DNA of 64,000 nucleotides from Kribbella monticola (GCF_003261635.1 NZ_QFXK01000003.1:186001-250000); one strand, 5' to 3'. Positions 51,938 through 61,064 are shown, counted from the stretch's first letter. Notes: generated from the sequence alone by a model not told the origin. Translations and numbers: made by a program.

Positions 51938-53044
51938 ATGAGCCCTGAACTGGATCCCTCGACCGTTGTCGTGCATGCCGGCCGGCCCGCCCGTGTTCCG
52001 GATGCGCCGCTCGGTGAGTCGCCCGTGTTCAGCTCGACCTACATCGCCGGCGGGGATCGCGGCTACGGCCGGTTCGACAACGACGCGTGGGCCGCGCTCG
52101 AGACGACGCTGGGTCAGCTGGAGGGCGGCCGCGGCTTGACCTTCGCCTCTGGGATGGCGGCCGCCGCGGCAGTCATGGACCTGGTCCCGGTAGGCGGTCG
52201 CGTCGTGGCGCCCGCGCACGCCTACAGCGGAGTACTGGCTCTGCTCGATCAGCAGGCCGCGACCGGGCGCCTAAAGGTCGACCGGGTGAACATCGCCGAC
52301 AGCGAGGCCGTCGCCGCCGCGGTCGCGGGTGCGGACATGTTGTGGATCGAGTCGCCGACCAACCCGGCGATGGAGGTCGCCGACCTGCCCGCAATCTGCG
52401 CCGCCGGCCGCGCGGCAGGCGCCACCACCGTCGTCGACAACACCTTCGCTACTCCCCTGCTGCAGCAACCGCTCGGCCTGGGCGCGGACATCGTGATGCA
52501 TTCGGCCACCAAGTTCATCGCGGGTCACTCGGACGTTCTGCTCGGTGCCGTGATCACCGCCGACGACTCGCTCTGGACCGCCTTGGAACTCCGGCGCCGC
52601 AGCCTCGGCGCGATCCCCGGCCCGATGGAGGCCTGGCTGGCGCTGCGCGGACTCCGAACGCTCGCCCTTCGCCTCGACCGCGCCCAGTCGAACGCCGCCT
52701 ACCTCGCCGCCAAACTGCTCGACCATCCGCGGATCAGCCGAGTCCGGTACCCCGGCCTGCCGGGCGACCCCGGCCACGCTCGGGCGGCGGCCCAGATGTC
52801 GGGCTTCGGCGCGATCCTGTCCATCGAACTGGGCGGCGATGCCGAACGCGCTCAGCGCACCTGCGAGAACACTGCGCTCTGGGTCCACGCGACCAGCCTC
52901 GGTGGCGTCGAGTCGATGCTGGAACGCCGCCGCCGCTGGGCGATCGAAGTACCGACCATCCCCGACGACCTGATCCGCCTCTCCGTCGGCATCGAGCACC
53001 CCGACGACCTCTGGAACGACCTCGCCGGGGCCCTCGAGGCATGA
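51938..53044 (+). CDS. Cys/Met metabolism PLP enzyme (cystathionine gamma-lyase/synthase-like)
   Basis: A 368-residue trans-sulfuration-family enzyme. The key segments are YGRFDNDAWAALETTLGQLE, GLTFASGMAA (PLP phosphate), WIESPTNPAMEVADLPAICA (ring-stacking region), VDNTFATPLLQQPL with the PLP Asp, and the Schiff-base Lys in HSATKFIAGHSDV. It could split cystathionine, form it, or act as a methionine gamma-lyase; sequence alone does not decide. It overlaps the deaminase gene in an ATGA. Confidence 0.87.
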   Translation: MSPELDPSTVVVHAGRPARVPDAPLGESPVFSSTYIAGGDRGYGRFDNDAWAALETTLGQLEGGRGLTFASGMAAAAAVMDLVPVGGRVVAPAHAYSGVLALLDQQAATGRLKVDRVNIADSEAVAAAVAGADMLWIESPTNPAMEVADLPAICAAGRAAGATTVVDNTFATPLLQQPLGLGADIVMHSATKFIAGHSDVLLGAVITADDSLWTALELRRRSLGAIPGPMEAWLALRGLRTLALRLDRAQSNAAYLAAKLLDHPRISRVRYPGLPGDPGHARAAAQMSGFGAILSIELGGDAERAQRTCENTALWVHATSLGGVESMLERRRRWAIEVPTIPDDLIRLSVGIEHPDDLWNDLAGALEA

Positions 53045-53640
53045 TCTGGGACAAGGTGTTCGAACTCGCCTGGGAATCCCTGCAGGCCAAGAGCTATCCG
53101 GTCGGCGCGGCGCTCGTCGACCCAGCCGGAGAGATCACCCACTCCGGACGCAATCGCGCCGCCGAGAAATCCGCGCCACCCGGCCGGCTCTTCGGTACGA
53201 CGATCGCGCACGCCGAGTTCGACGTACTCGGCCAGTTGCCGCAGGACGAGTACGACGGGTACACCCTTTACAGCTCGCTCCAGCCCTGCTTGATGTGCTC
53301 GACCGCGCTGCGGCTGGTCGGCATCAACCAGGTCGTCCACGCCGGCGCGGATCCCTTGCGGAACGCGACGGACGAGGTGCCGGCGGTGCTGCCGGAGCTG
53401 ATCGCCGGGCGGTGGCCCCGGCGTACCGGTCCGGCCGACGGGTTCGCCGGCAGCTGGGGCTCGTTGTTGCCGGCGATGTGGATGGTCGCCTACAAACCCG
53501 ATGCGGTGGCGGAGCCGTCAGACTTGATGCCGTGGGCAACGATTGAGCGCGCGCGGAGGTGCGTGGCCGGCGGCGTACTGGAGTGCGGGTCGGCGGCCGA
53601 GGCGTATCAGCTCGCGGCTTCCTTGTCGGCCTCGGACTGA
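53041..53640 (+). CDS. Cytidine/deoxycytidylate deaminase-fold protein
   Basis: A 199-residue zinc deaminase. HAEFDVLGQLP (His ligand, catalytic Glu) and QPCLMCSTALRLVGI (PCxxC ligands) form the active site. The N-terminal ELAWESLQAKSYPVGAALVD is typical of nucleoside/base deaminases. The C-terminal 80 residues (about 120-199) are an extra part I do not recognise. The substrate is probably a nucleobase or pterin-like compound. It is co-translated with the PLP enzyme and converges on the MFS gene with a 34-base overlap. Confidence 0.85.
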   Translation: MIWDKVFELAWESLQAKSYPVGAALVDPAGEITHSGRNRAAEKSAPPGRLFGTTIAHAEFDVLGQLPQDEYDGYTLYSSLQPCLMCSTALRLVGINQVVHAGADPLRNATDEVPAVLPELIAGRWPRRTGPADGFAGSWGSLLPAMWMVAYKPDAVAEPSDLMPWATIERARRCVAGGVLECGSAAEAYQLAASLSASD

Positions 53641-54830
53641 CCGGTTTTCGGTTTGAGGACGTCGGCGGCCGCGACGGTGAGGACGCAGAGGACGACGGGG
53701 AGTGCGAAGGCGGCGTTGAGCGGCATCCAGTGGGTCAGGCCGCCGATGATGGCCGGGCCGGCGAGCAGTCCGACGTACCCGAGGCCGACCACCTTCGCCA
53801 TCAGGGCGCCCGATGCTCGGCGGTCGAGGTTCCCGGCGGCGGTGAAGAGCTGCGGTACGCCGCCGGACAGGCCGAGGCCGAACAACGCCCAGCCGACCAG
53901 ACCGACGGGGACCCACGGCACGAAGATGACCGTGGTGAGACCGAGGGCAGCGAGCGCCGCGCCGTACCGGACGATTGCCGCCGGGCCGATCACCGCGGCG
54001 ACCCGGTCGGTGGCGAACCGGCCGACCGTCATGGCGATCGCGAAGGCGCCGTACGCGTAGGCGGCCGTACTGGTCGAAGTGTTGAGGACGTCGCGGAACT
54101 GCAGCGCGGCCCAGTCGTTGGCGACACCTTCGGCGAGCATCAGGCCGAAGGCGAGAGCGCCGAGCTGCCAGACCAATCGCGCCGACGGCTTCTGGGCCGG
54201 CCCCTGGCTCTGCTCCTCGGCGGGCTCCTCGTCGGCGGCCTCGATCAGGAAGCGGGCCGTGAGCAGGGAAACGACGATGCAGATCACGCCACAGGCGCTG
54301 AGGGTGATCGCGGTATCGACGCCTGCCCGGAGTGCCGCGGCGCCGATCAAGGCCGCGAAGGCCCCGCCGATCGACCACATCGCATGGAACGCGGCCATGA
54401 TCGGTCGCGGGTAGGCGCGCTCGACGACGACGGCATGCGAGTTCATCGCGACGTCGAGCGAGCCGTTGCCGAAGCCGAACAGCGCCAGCGTGAGGCCGAG
54501 CGTCCACCAGTTGCCGGCCAGGCCGGGGCCGAACAGCGACAGGCCGAGGAAGATCCCGGCGGCCGGCACCAGGCGTCGCTGGCCGATCCGGTCGGCCAGC
54601 GGTCCCGCGATCTGCATGCCGAGGAAGGCTGCGCCGCCGAGGACGAGCAGGAGGAGGCCGAGGGTGCTGTGCGAGATGTTCGTGGCGCGTTCGACGTTCG
54701 GGATGTGGACGACCCACATGCCGACGGCGAAGCCGTTGAGGCCGAAGTAGATCCAGGTGGCGATCCGGGCGGCACGTGGTGGCCGGGAGGTGGCGGCTGC
54801 GTTCGCGGCGGTGGCGGGCGCGCTGGTCAA
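53607..54830 (-). CDS. MFS transporter, YbjJ-like (paralogue of the one at 55760)
   Basis: A 407-residue carrier with twelve hydrophobic helices. The helix 2-3 loop is GPLADRIGQRRLVPA, and the characteristic segment GSLDVAMNSHAVVVE precedes MAAFHAMWSIGGAFAALIGA. The TTG start at 54830 overlaps the stop of the DeoR regulator in a TTGA and has AGGAG nine bases upstream, so the regulator and this carrier are co-translated. Substrate unknown; sugars are plausible given the DeoR partner. Confidence 0.85.
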   Translation of the reverse strand: MTSAPATAANAAATSRPPRAARIATWIYFGLNGFAVGMWVVHIPNVERATNISHSTLGLLLLVLGGAAFLGMQIAGPLADRIGQRRLVPAAGIFLGLSLFGPGLAGNWWTLGLTLALFGFGNGSLDVAMNSHAVVVERAYPRPIMAAFHAMWSIGGAFAALIGAAALRAGVDTAITLSACGVICIVVSLLTARFLIEAADEEPAEEQSQGPAQKPSARLVWQLGALAFGLMLAEGVANDWAALQFRDVLNTSTSTAAYAYGAFAIAMTVGRFATDRVAAVIGPAAIVRYGAALAALGLTTVIFVPWVPVGLVGWALFGLGLSGGVPQLFTAAGNLDRRASGALMAKVVGLGYVGLLAGPAIIGGLTHWMPLNAAFALPVVLCVLTVAAADVLKPKTGQSEADKEAAS

Positions 54831-55651
54831 GACAGAGACTCCTGAAGCTCGTCGGCGTGGCTGCCGGCGTGGTCGGCCCGTGCGGCGGCGGGGTCGGCGA
54901 CCTTAACCAGGACGCCGCGTTGGGCCAGTACGGCGCGGTCCGCTTCGGGGGCGGTGGCGTCGGTGATGATCAGATCGGGCCGGTCGGCCGGGCAGATGTA
55001 GGCGAGGGCTGCGCGATCCCACTTGGCGCCGTCCACCAGCACCATCGATCGCGTGGAGACGGCCAGCGCCTGCACCTTGACCTCGGCGTCACCGAGGTCG
55101 AACGCGGTCAGCCCGGCCTCCAGACTGAACGCACACGGACTCAGCACGGCGACGTCGAATCGCAGCGACCGCAACGAAGCAAGGGTGAGCGGCCCGACCA
55201 TCGACAACTCCCCCGGCCGTGGCTCACCACCCGGCATCAGCAGCCGTACGCCGGGTGCGCCGATCAACTCCTGTGCGACATGGAGCGACAGCGGCATCAC
55301 CGTGACCACGCGATCCCTGAGCAGCCGGGCCACCTCCAACGCCGTCGTACCGCTGTCCAGTACTACGGTTTCGCCGTCCCGGATCTGGGCGACGGCAGCC
55401 GCCGCGATCGCCTGCTTCGCCTCGGTCGCGGCCGTGGACCGGGCGGCGAACGGCGGCTCGATCCCGGACGGCATCGCAGGCACCGCGCCACCGTGGACGC
55501 GCTTGAGCACGCCCTGCGCGGCGAGGTAGTCGAGATCACGTCGTACGGTCATGTCGGAGGCGCCGGTGGCAGCCACCAGCTCGCCGACCGCGACCCGGCC
55601 GGAACCCTGGAGACGCTCGACGATGACCCGTTGCCGTTCGGAGCTTCGCAC
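54827..55651 (-). CDS. DeoR/GlpR-family sugar regulator
   Basis: A 274-residue repressor. The DeoR helix-turn-helix covers about 5-55 (RQRVIVERLQGSGRVAVGEL, then GASDMTVRRDLDYLAAQGVL), and the phosphosugar-sensing domain has TVVLDSGTTALEVARLL and the VLVDGAKWDRAAL segment. Such proteins respond to sugar phosphates. It lies between two paralogous MFS genes, co-translated with one and divergent from the other, so it likely controls both. Confidence 0.92.
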   Translation of the reverse strand: MRSSERQRVIVERLQGSGRVAVGELVAATGASDMTVRRDLDYLAAQGVLKRVHGGAVPAMPSGIEPPFAARSTAATEAKQAIAAAAVAQIRDGETVVLDSGTTALEVARLLRDRVVTVMPLSLHVAQELIGAPGVRLLMPGGEPRPGELSMVGPLTLASLRSLRFDVAVLSPCAFSLEAGLTAFDLGDAEVKVQALAVSTRSMVLVDGAKWDRAALAYICPADRPDLIITDATAPEADRAVLAQRGVLVKVADPAAARADHAGSHADELQESLS

Positions 55652-55675
55652 TGTGAAAAACTAACATCGCTCTGA

Positions 55676-55708
55676 TTGATCAAACAAACTTTCTGTTCAT
55701 ATGTTCAT
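55676..55708. promoter_or_regulatory. Palindrome plus direct repeats in the DeoR-MFS gap
   Basis: TTGATCAA (55676-55683) is a perfect palindrome. It is followed by TGTTCAT twice (55694-55700 and 55702-55708). DeoR-family repressors often use direct or inverted repeats of this kind. The site is AT-rich compared with its surroundings and sits in the only promoter region of the locus. Confidence 0.45.
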
Positions 55709-55759
55709 CCGATGTGGTGATTCGCACAGCCGCGCCGGGTCAGTGAGGGGTCTTCAGTC

Positions 55760-56938
55760 GTGGTCGATGACTTGCAGGCGGTCCGCGAGGGCCAGCTCGT
55801 CCGCCGGTCCCGGATCGCCGTGGCGGCGATCTTCTGTGTGCACGGGTCGGTGACCGGATCCTTCGCGACCCGCGTGCCGTGGATTCAGGAACACGCCTCC
55901 GTGAGCGCCGGACAGTTGGGGCTCGCGCTCGCCTTCCCGGCGATCGGGGCTTCGCTGTCGATGCCGCTGGCGGCCCGGATCAGCCACCGGTTCGGCACCC
56001 GCGCGGCTCAGCGCTTCCTGATCGCCCTGTGGACTCTCGCGCTGATCCTCCCGTCGCTCGCCACCAATCTGGTGACCTTGTGCGGCGCCTTGTTTGTGTA
56101 CGGCGCGACCGCGGGCATGGCCGACGTCGCAATGAACGCGCTGGGCGTGGAGATCGAGCATCGGCTCGGCAGATCGATCATGTCCGGACTGCACGGGATG
56201 TGGAGCGTCGGAACCCTGATCGGCTCGGGACTCGGAACGCTTGCGGCCCACCTCGACATCAACGCCCAACTGCATCACCTGGTGGCTGCGCTGACGCTGA
56301 CGGTGCTCGGCGTGGTCGCTTCGCAGTACGTGCTGAACATCTATCCGGCTGAGGACGAGGTGGCTCCGCCGCGGTTCGCGTTCCCGCCGAAGTCGGCGCT
56401 GCTGATCGGTGCCGTCGGGTTCTGTGCTGTCTTCGCCGAGGGGGCCAGCCTGGACTGGTCGGCGGTCTACCTGCGCGACGTCCTGACCACGTCGGCCGCC
56501 GTCGCCGCGGGTGCGACGACGGGCTTCGCGCTGACGATGGCGATCGCGCGGATTGCCGGCGACGCGGTCGTCAACCGGTGGGGTCCGGTCCTGACTGTGC
56601 GGGTCAGCGGGGCCGTCGCGACTCTGGGCGGCATCCTGGTCGTGGTCGCGCCGCATCCGGTGGTCGCGATGGCCGGCTTCGGCCTGCTCGGGCTGGGCAT
56701 CGCGGTCGTCGTACCGCTGGCTTTCGCTGCCGCCGGCCATGCCGGGCCGAACAAGAGCCAGGCCATCGCCGGCGTCGCCACCGTCACGTACGCGTCCGGC
56801 CTGGTCGCGCCCTCCATCATCGGCGGCATCGCCCAGGCCACCGACCTCACGATCTCGTTCATCGTCGTCACCGCCCTCACCCTGGGCCTGGCCGCGTTCG
56901 CCCCAGTCCTGCGTCCGCGTACTGCCTCGAACGGCTAG
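55760..56938 (+). CDS. MFS transporter, YbjJ-like (paralogue of the one at 53607)
   Basis: A 392-residue carrier with twelve helices. It shares with the 53607 protein the ordered segments (V/I)P-W/N-(I/V)-(Q/E)-x4-(V/I)S (RVPWIQEHASVS against HIPNVERATNIS), DVAMN and a following HGMWSVGTLIGSGLG (against HAMWSIGGAFAALIG). The two are clearly paralogous but differ in most other positions, so the duplication is old or they came together by transfer. It diverges from the DeoR gene. Start GTG at 55760. Confidence 0.87.
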   Translation: MVDDLQAVREGQLVRRSRIAVAAIFCVHGSVTGSFATRVPWIQEHASVSAGQLGLALAFPAIGASLSMPLAARISHRFGTRAAQRFLIALWTLALILPSLATNLVTLCGALFVYGATAGMADVAMNALGVEIEHRLGRSIMSGLHGMWSVGTLIGSGLGTLAAHLDINAQLHHLVAALTLTVLGVVASQYVLNIYPAEDEVAPPRFAFPPKSALLIGAVGFCAVFAEGASLDWSAVYLRDVLTTSAAVAAGATTGFALTMAIARIAGDAVVNRWGPVLTVRVSGAVATLGGILVVVAPHPVVAMAGFGLLGLGIAVVVPLAFAAAGHAGPNKSQAIAGVATVTYASGLVAPSIIGGIAQATDLTISFIVVTALTLGLAAFAPVLRPRTASNG

Positions 56939-56989
56939 GGCAGCCCGGCAGCGCTGCGGCCAGCTTGGTGCAGCCATCGCGGCGAACGG

Positions 56990-57817
56990 CTAGGGGCGGC
57001 CGGCGTGGGGCGCTGGAGCGGGATGGGTCAGAAGTTGGCCGGTGCGGACCGGGCTGAACATGTTCTCGAAGCCGGCCCATTCGGCCGCGAGGATGTAGAG
57101 GGTGCGGCCGTCGTCACCGCCCAGCATGCAGGCGAAGGCGCCACGATCGACCTTGACGGTTTGTAGTACCTCGCCGCCCTCCTGCACCCGCACGCAGTGC
57201 TGGTTGGGCACATCGGCGTACCAGACGGCTCCCTCAGCATCCAGGCAGATACCGTCCGGGTGGTTGCCCTCGCTGAGGTCCGCCCAGACGCGCCGGTTCG
57301 ACAATTCGCCGCCTTCGCCGATGTCGAAGGCGCTCAGCCGGCAGCCGTGCGACTCCGCCACGATCAGCGTCGTGCCATCCTCGGTCACCGCCATGCCGTT
57401 CGCGAACAAGATGCCGTCGGCAACCTGACGGACCTGGCCATCGGGTGTCACCACCGCGACGATGCTCGGCTTGCTGAAGTCGAACGAGCCGCCGTTGACG
57501 AAGACGTTCCCGCGCCGGTCGACGACGATCTCGTTGCAGAGGTCGGCGACCTGGCTCAGATCGGCATGCTCGACCAGGGTGCCGTCGTTCTCCTGGCGTA
57601 GTAGGCGCACGCCGGCGATGATCAGCAGCCGCCCGTCCGGAAGCCAGTCGATCGAGAACGGCAGCGTCTCGGGCGGAACGCTCGCCATCAGCTCACTCTT
57701 GCCGTCGGCGCCGGCGGCCAGTACTTCGCCGGTTCCCCAGTTCGAGAACCACAGCCGGCCGTCATGCCACCGTGGCGACTCCCCGATTGCCAACCCGTCC
57801 AGCAACAGCTCCGCCAT
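56990..57817 (-). CDS. SMP-30/gluconolactonase-family six-blade propeller
   Basis: A 275-residue beta-propeller lactonase. Metal ligands expected for the family appear as Glu in GESPRWHDGRLWFSN, Asn in LCNEIVVDRRGNVFVNG and Asn/Asp in NHPDGICLDAEGAVWYAD. Members hydrolyse sugar lactones or other esters. It has no signal peptide. It converges on the MFS gene at 55760. It could serve the sugar-oxidation genes further right, but it is not in one operon with them. Confidence 0.9.
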   Translation of the reverse strand: MAELLLDGLAIGESPRWHDGRLWFSNWGTGEVLAAGADGKSELMASVPPETLPFSIDWLPDGRLLIIAGVRLLRQENDGTLVEHADLSQVADLCNEIVVDRRGNVFVNGGSFDFSKPSIVAVVTPDGQVRQVADGILFANGMAVTEDGTTLIVAESHGCRLSAFDIGEGGELSNRRVWADLSEGNHPDGICLDAEGAVWYADVPNQHCVRVQEGGEVLQTVKVDRGAFACMLGGDDGRTLYILAAEWAGFENMFSPVRTGQLLTHPAPAPHAGRP

Positions 57818-57898
57818 CAGAAACTCCTTGGGTCGCGGCGTCCGCTCTGGTCACCGTCACCCCTTGTACGAAACCGTCACCGGTATTTCGACATCGCT

Positions 57899-58714
57899 TC
57901 AACTGCGGTATGCGGTGGCGATCGTGTAGTCGGCGGTGAAGCGATAGCCGTCCGGGTCTTCGTTGACCGACTTGGCCGCGGCGAGCAGGCGGGACCAGAG
58001 TTCGGCGCGGAGCTCGTCGGCGTCCGGGCGCTGCGAAAGCGCTCTGTCCGCGCTGACCGCCATCGGGTGGGTCGCCGAGCGCTCCAGATACTGCTCGGCG
58101 GAGGCGCTCTCGAAGACCAGACTCTTACGGATCACCTCGACAGCGAACCCGTACGGCGCGAACGCCGCCCCCAATGCCTCGGGATCGTGCCAGGCAAGCG
58201 GTTTCGGCGTTCCGGCTGATTCGGATGCTGACGTGTGCGGTCGACCGAAGACCTCGCTCATGAATTTCTCGGCAGCAGCGTTCACGACGCTCATGCTTCC
58301 GCCGGGCGGCCACGCGGTGACGACGATCCGGCCGTCGGGCGCGACGACTCTGGTCAGCTCGCCAATCGCAGCCGCGGCGTCGGGCGCGAAGATCACCGCG
58401 AACACCGACAACACCACGTCGACCGACTGATCCGCGACCGGAAGGCTCGCAGCATCCCCGGCGAGGAAGTCGACGGTGAGCTTCTGTGCGGCGGCCCTTT
58501 CCCGAGCCACCGCCAGCAACCTGCTCGCCGGATCCACTCCGGTCACCACCGCACCCCGAGCAGCAGCCGCCAGCGCCGCGTTCCCCGTCCCACACCCGAC
58601 GTCGAGCACCGTCCGCCCCGCCAACGGCCCCGCCAGCTCAACCACCGCCTCGGACACCGGCGCCAGCAACTCCCCCGTCGGCTCATAACTCCCGACACCC
58701 CAGTCGATCTCCAC
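57899..58714 (-). CDS. Class I SAM-dependent methyltransferase (type 11)
   Basis: A 271-residue enzyme with motif I VLDVGCGTGNAALAAAARGA (about 37-56), motif II/III segments VDFLAGDAASLPVADQSVDV and IVVTAWPPGGS. The N-terminal EIDWGVGSYEPTGELLAPVS is usual for this subgroup. The C-terminal part probably binds the acceptor, which is unknown. GTG 58714 follows GGAGGGG; longer forms starting upstream lack support. It is separated from the next upstream gene by two hairpins. Confidence 0.82.
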   Translation of the reverse strand: MEIDWGVGSYEPTGELLAPVSEAVVELAGPLAGRTVLDVGCGTGNAALAAAARGAVVTGVDPASRLLAVARERAAAQKLTVDFLAGDAASLPVADQSVDVVLSVFAVIFAPDAAAAIGELTRVVAPDGRIVVTAWPPGGSMSVVNAAAEKFMSEVFGRPHTSASESAGTPKPLAWHDPEALGAAFAPYGFAVEVIRKSLVFESASAEQYLERSATHPMAVSADRALSQRPDADELRAELWSRLLAAAKSVNEDPDGYRFTADYTIATAYRS

Positions 58715-58756
58715 GCTCCACCCCTCCGTCACCCGGATGCCCATCATCCCCCCAGA

Positions 58757-58770
58757 CCCCGAAAGCGGGG
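58757..58770 (-). terminator. Small CCCC/GGGG hairpin
   Basis: CCCC-GAAAGC-GGGG follows the larger hairpin at 58785-58822 in the minus direction. It may add to termination after the TIM-barrel isomerase gene. Confidence 0.35.
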
Positions 58771-58784
58771 ACAACTCCCGCTCA

Positions 58785-58822
58785 AGGGGTTACCCCACTG
58801 CTCTAACAGTGGGGCAACCCCT
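58785..58822 (-). terminator. 16-base-arm hairpin downstream of the isomerase operon
   Basis: AGGGGTTACCCCACTG and CAGTGGGGCAACCCCT pair over 15 of 16 positions around a CTCTAA loop, 71 bases after the isomerase stop. It is the likely end of the Gfo/Idh/MocA-isomerase operon. A CCCCACT fragment recurs just outside it, at about 58836-58844. The rest of the 179-base gap holds only the methyltransferase ribosome site. Confidence 0.65.
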
Positions 58823-58893
58823 CGGAGAGGAGTGAACCCCACTTTCGCCGAGCCGATGAGGGCTGTCGAACGGAGTACGAAAGCCGACGTGGG

Positions 58894-59901
58894 CTACTTG
58901 TCGGTGGCGAAGGCGTCGTCGAAGGAGCCCTCGGGTTTGTCGAAGGCCAGGGCTCGGATGGTGTTGACGGCTTCGGCGGCGCCGACCTTCCGTTCCATGC
59001 CGGCGTCTTCCCATTCGACCGAGATGGGGCCTTCGTAGCCGATCGAGTTGAGGACCCGGAAGCAGTCCTCCCAGTTCACGTCACCGTGACCGGTCGAGTA
59101 GAAGTCCCAGCCGCGGCGCGGGTCGCCCCACGGCAGGTGCGAGCCGAGCCGCCCGTTGCGTCCGCCACCGACCCGCATCCGGGTGTCCTTGCAGTCGACG
59201 TGGTAGATCCGGTCCTTGAAGTCCCACAGGAACGCGGCCGGGTCGATGTCCTGCCAGACCATGTGGCTCGGGTCCCAGTTCAGCCCGAACGCCTCCCGGT
59301 GACCGATCGCCTCCAGCGTCAGCGTCGTGGTCCAGTAGTCGTAGGCGATCTCCGACGGGTGCACCTCGTGCGCGAACCGGACCCCGACCTCGTCGAAAAC
59401 ATCCAGGATCGGGTTCCACCGATCGGCAAAGTCCTTGTACCCCGCCTCGATCCGCTCGGCCGGCACCGGCGGGAACATCGCGACGTACTGCCAGATCGAC
59501 GACCCCGTGAAGCCGATCACGGTCTTCACGCCGAGCTTCGCCGCCGCCCGCGCGGTGTTCTTCATGTCCTCGGCCGCACGCTGCCGCACCCCCTCGGGAT
59601 CGCCGTCGCCCCAGACCCGCGACGGCAGGATCGCCTGGTGCCGGAAGTCGATCGGGTCGTCGCAGATCGCCTGCCCGACCAGGTGGTTCGAGATGGCGAA
59701 CACCTTCAGGCCGTGGCGTTCGAGGATCTCGTGCCGGCCGGCGATGTAGTTCTCGTCGTCGATGGCCTGCTGGACGTCGAAGTGGTCGCCCGAGCAGGCG
59801 ATCTCGATCCCGTCGTAGCCCCAGGAGGCGGCCAGACCGCAGACCTCCTCGAACGGCAGGTCGGCCCACTGGCCGGTGAACAGGGTGATCGGGCGTGGCA
59901 T
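58894..59901 (-). CDS. TIM-barrel sugar phosphate isomerase/epimerase (IolE/xylose isomerase-like)
   Basis: A 335-residue AP-endonuclease-2-fold protein. Metal-site residues typical of the family appear as Glu in [13 protein letters not shown], Asp/His in [10 protein letters not shown], Asp in HVDCKDTRM and Glu in [10 protein letters not shown]. It probably isomerises, epimerises or dehydrates a keto-sugar or inositol derivative. It lies nine bases after a Gfo/Idh/MocA dehydrogenase, a common pairing in which the dehydrogenase makes the keto intermediate. Confidence 0.9.
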   Translation of the reverse strand: MPRPITLFTGQWADLPFEEVCGLAASWGYDGIEIACSGDHFDVQQAIDDENYIAGRHEILERHGLKVFAISNHLVGQAICDDPIDFRHQAILPSRVWGDGDPEGVRQRAAEDMKNTARAAAKLGVKTVIGFTGSSIWQYVAMFPPVPAERIEAGYKDFADRWNPILDVFDEVGVRFAHEVHPSEIAYDYWTTTLTLEAIGHREAFGLNWDPSHMVWQDIDPAAFLWDFKDRIYHVDCKDTRMRVGGGRNGRLGSHLPWGDPRRGWDFYSTGHGDVNWEDCFRVLNSIGYEGPISVEWEDAGMERKVGAAEAVNTIRALAFDKPEGSFDDAFATDK

Positions 59902-59910
59902 GCGGAGCTC

Positions 59911-61008
59911 CTAGTGGTTCTCGACGGTGGTCCAGGCGCCGTCCGCGGCAGCGGACCGCAGTACGGCGTCGACGAGGCGGGCGGAACGGGCGCCGGCGGC
60001 GAAGTCGGGCAGGCCGTCCGGGTGATCGTCGTCCCGCACTGCCGCGTAGGTGTCGGCGACGAAGGAATCGAAGGCGTCCTGGTAACCCTGGGCGTGTCCG
60101 GCCGGCAGGCGATTCACCCGCGCGGCGGGCGGGCTCAACGTCTCGGGATCACGGGTCAGCAACTGGCTCGCGGCGCGCCGCCCGACCCACAACCGGTCCG
60201 GGTCCTCCTGGTCGAAGCCGAAGCTCGACTCCGTCCCGGAAACCTCCAGATACAAGCGGTTCTTCCGCCCGGCCGCGACCTGGCTGACGACCACAGTGCC
60301 GATCACCCCGGCAGCCGTCCGGAACTGCGCAGACGCAAGATCCTCAGTCCGTACTACGGTGCCGCCGCGGCTGGCCCGGATCGTCCGCAGTTGCGCGCTG
60401 ATCTCGGCGATTCGGTCGCCGGTGACGAACTCGGTCAGATCACACCAATGCGAACCGATGTCGGCGAAGGCCCGCGACGGCCCACCGGCCTCGTCGTCGA
60501 CCCGCCAGTTCTGATCGTTCTCGCCCGCGAGCCAGTCCTGCAGGTAACTCCCGTGCAGGCTGGTGACCTGCCCGGCCTCGCCCTCAGCGATCCGGGTGCG
60601 CAGTTCGCGGACCATCGGGTGGTACCGGTAGACGAAGGGCACCGTCGCGACCAGCCCGGACTCCGTCGCCGCCGCGAGCAACCCGCTCGCATCCTTGGCA
60701 GACGTGGCCAGCGGCTTCTCGCAGATCACGTGCTTGCCGGCTTCGAGAGCTTGCAGGGTCACCGGCAGATGCGTGTTGTTCGGCGTGCAGACGTGTACTA
60801 CGTCGATGTCGGCGGCAAGCAGTTCGTCCAAGGTTGCGAAACCCCGCGCGGCACCGGTAGCTCCGGCCGCGGCTTCCGCTCGCTCGGGGCTCGAACCGAC
60901 AGCACCCACGACCTCGGCCCCGGCCACCAAGGCGGAGCGGCCGTGCACCTGGCCCATGAATCCGCCGCCGACGATCCCGACCCGGAGCTTGCGCGCAGTG
61001 GTGGACAC
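59911..61008 (-). CDS. Gfo/Idh/MocA-family sugar dehydrogenase
   Basis: A 365-residue NAD(P)-dependent oxidoreductase. The Rossmann motif is VGIVGGGFMGQVHGRSALV, the catalytic-Lys motif is CEKPLATSAKD near residue 92, and the C-terminal domain contains FADIGSHWCDLTEFVTGDRI. It likely oxidises a sugar or inositol. I favour the GTG at 61008, since a TTGACA/TAGCGT promoter would place transcription start right at it (leaderless); a GTG at 61029 is the alternative. It is followed by the TIM-barrel isomerase. Confidence 0.9.
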   Translation of the reverse strand: MSTTARKLRVGIVGGGFMGQVHGRSALVAGAEVVGAVGSSPERAEAAAGATGAARGFATLDELLAADIDVVHVCTPNNTHLPVTLQALEAGKHVICEKPLATSAKDASGLLAAATESGLVATVPFVYRYHPMVRELRTRIAEGEAGQVTSLHGSYLQDWLAGENDQNWRVDDEAGGPSRAFADIGSHWCDLTEFVTGDRIAEISAQLRTIRASRGGTVVRTEDLASAQFRTAAGVIGTVVVSQVAAGRKNRLYLEVSGTESSFGFDQEDPDRLWVGRRAASQLLTRDPETLSPPAARVNRLPAGHAQGYQDAFDSFVADTYAAVRDDDHPDGLPDFAAGARSARLVDAVLRSAAADGAWTTVENH

Positions 61009-61015
61009 CCTCCGG

Positions 61016-61045
61016 ACGCTATGGGACACTTTTGCGCGTTGTCAA
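61016..61045 (-). promoter_or_regulatory. Sigma-A-type promoter of the dehydrogenase-isomerase operon
   Basis: On the minus strand TTGACA (61045-61040) and TAGCGT (61021-61016) are 18 bases apart, a full TTGACA / TANNNT promoter. The predicted start point coincides with the GTG at 61008, so the mRNA would be leaderless. Confidence 0.65.
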
Positions 61046-61052
61046 GCAAAAG
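61029..61052. promoter_or_regulatory. Operator CTTTTGC-N10-GCAAAAG of the ROK regulator
   Basis: Perfect 7-base arms at 61029-61035 and 61046-61052 with a 10-base centre. It covers the spacer and most of the -35 box of the dehydrogenase promoter and ends 12 bases before the ROK GTG. Bound ROK protein would block the dehydrogenase promoter and probably its own. Winged-helix ROK repressors bind AT-rich dyads of about this size, so the assignment is reasonable but unproven. Confidence 0.6.
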
Positions 61053-61064
61053 CCTCCCGGCCCC

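Noticed and set aside
49923..53640. A secondary-metabolite gene cluster around the P450
   Set aside because: No PKS, NRPS, terpene or other scaffold gene is present; neighbours are general metabolism.
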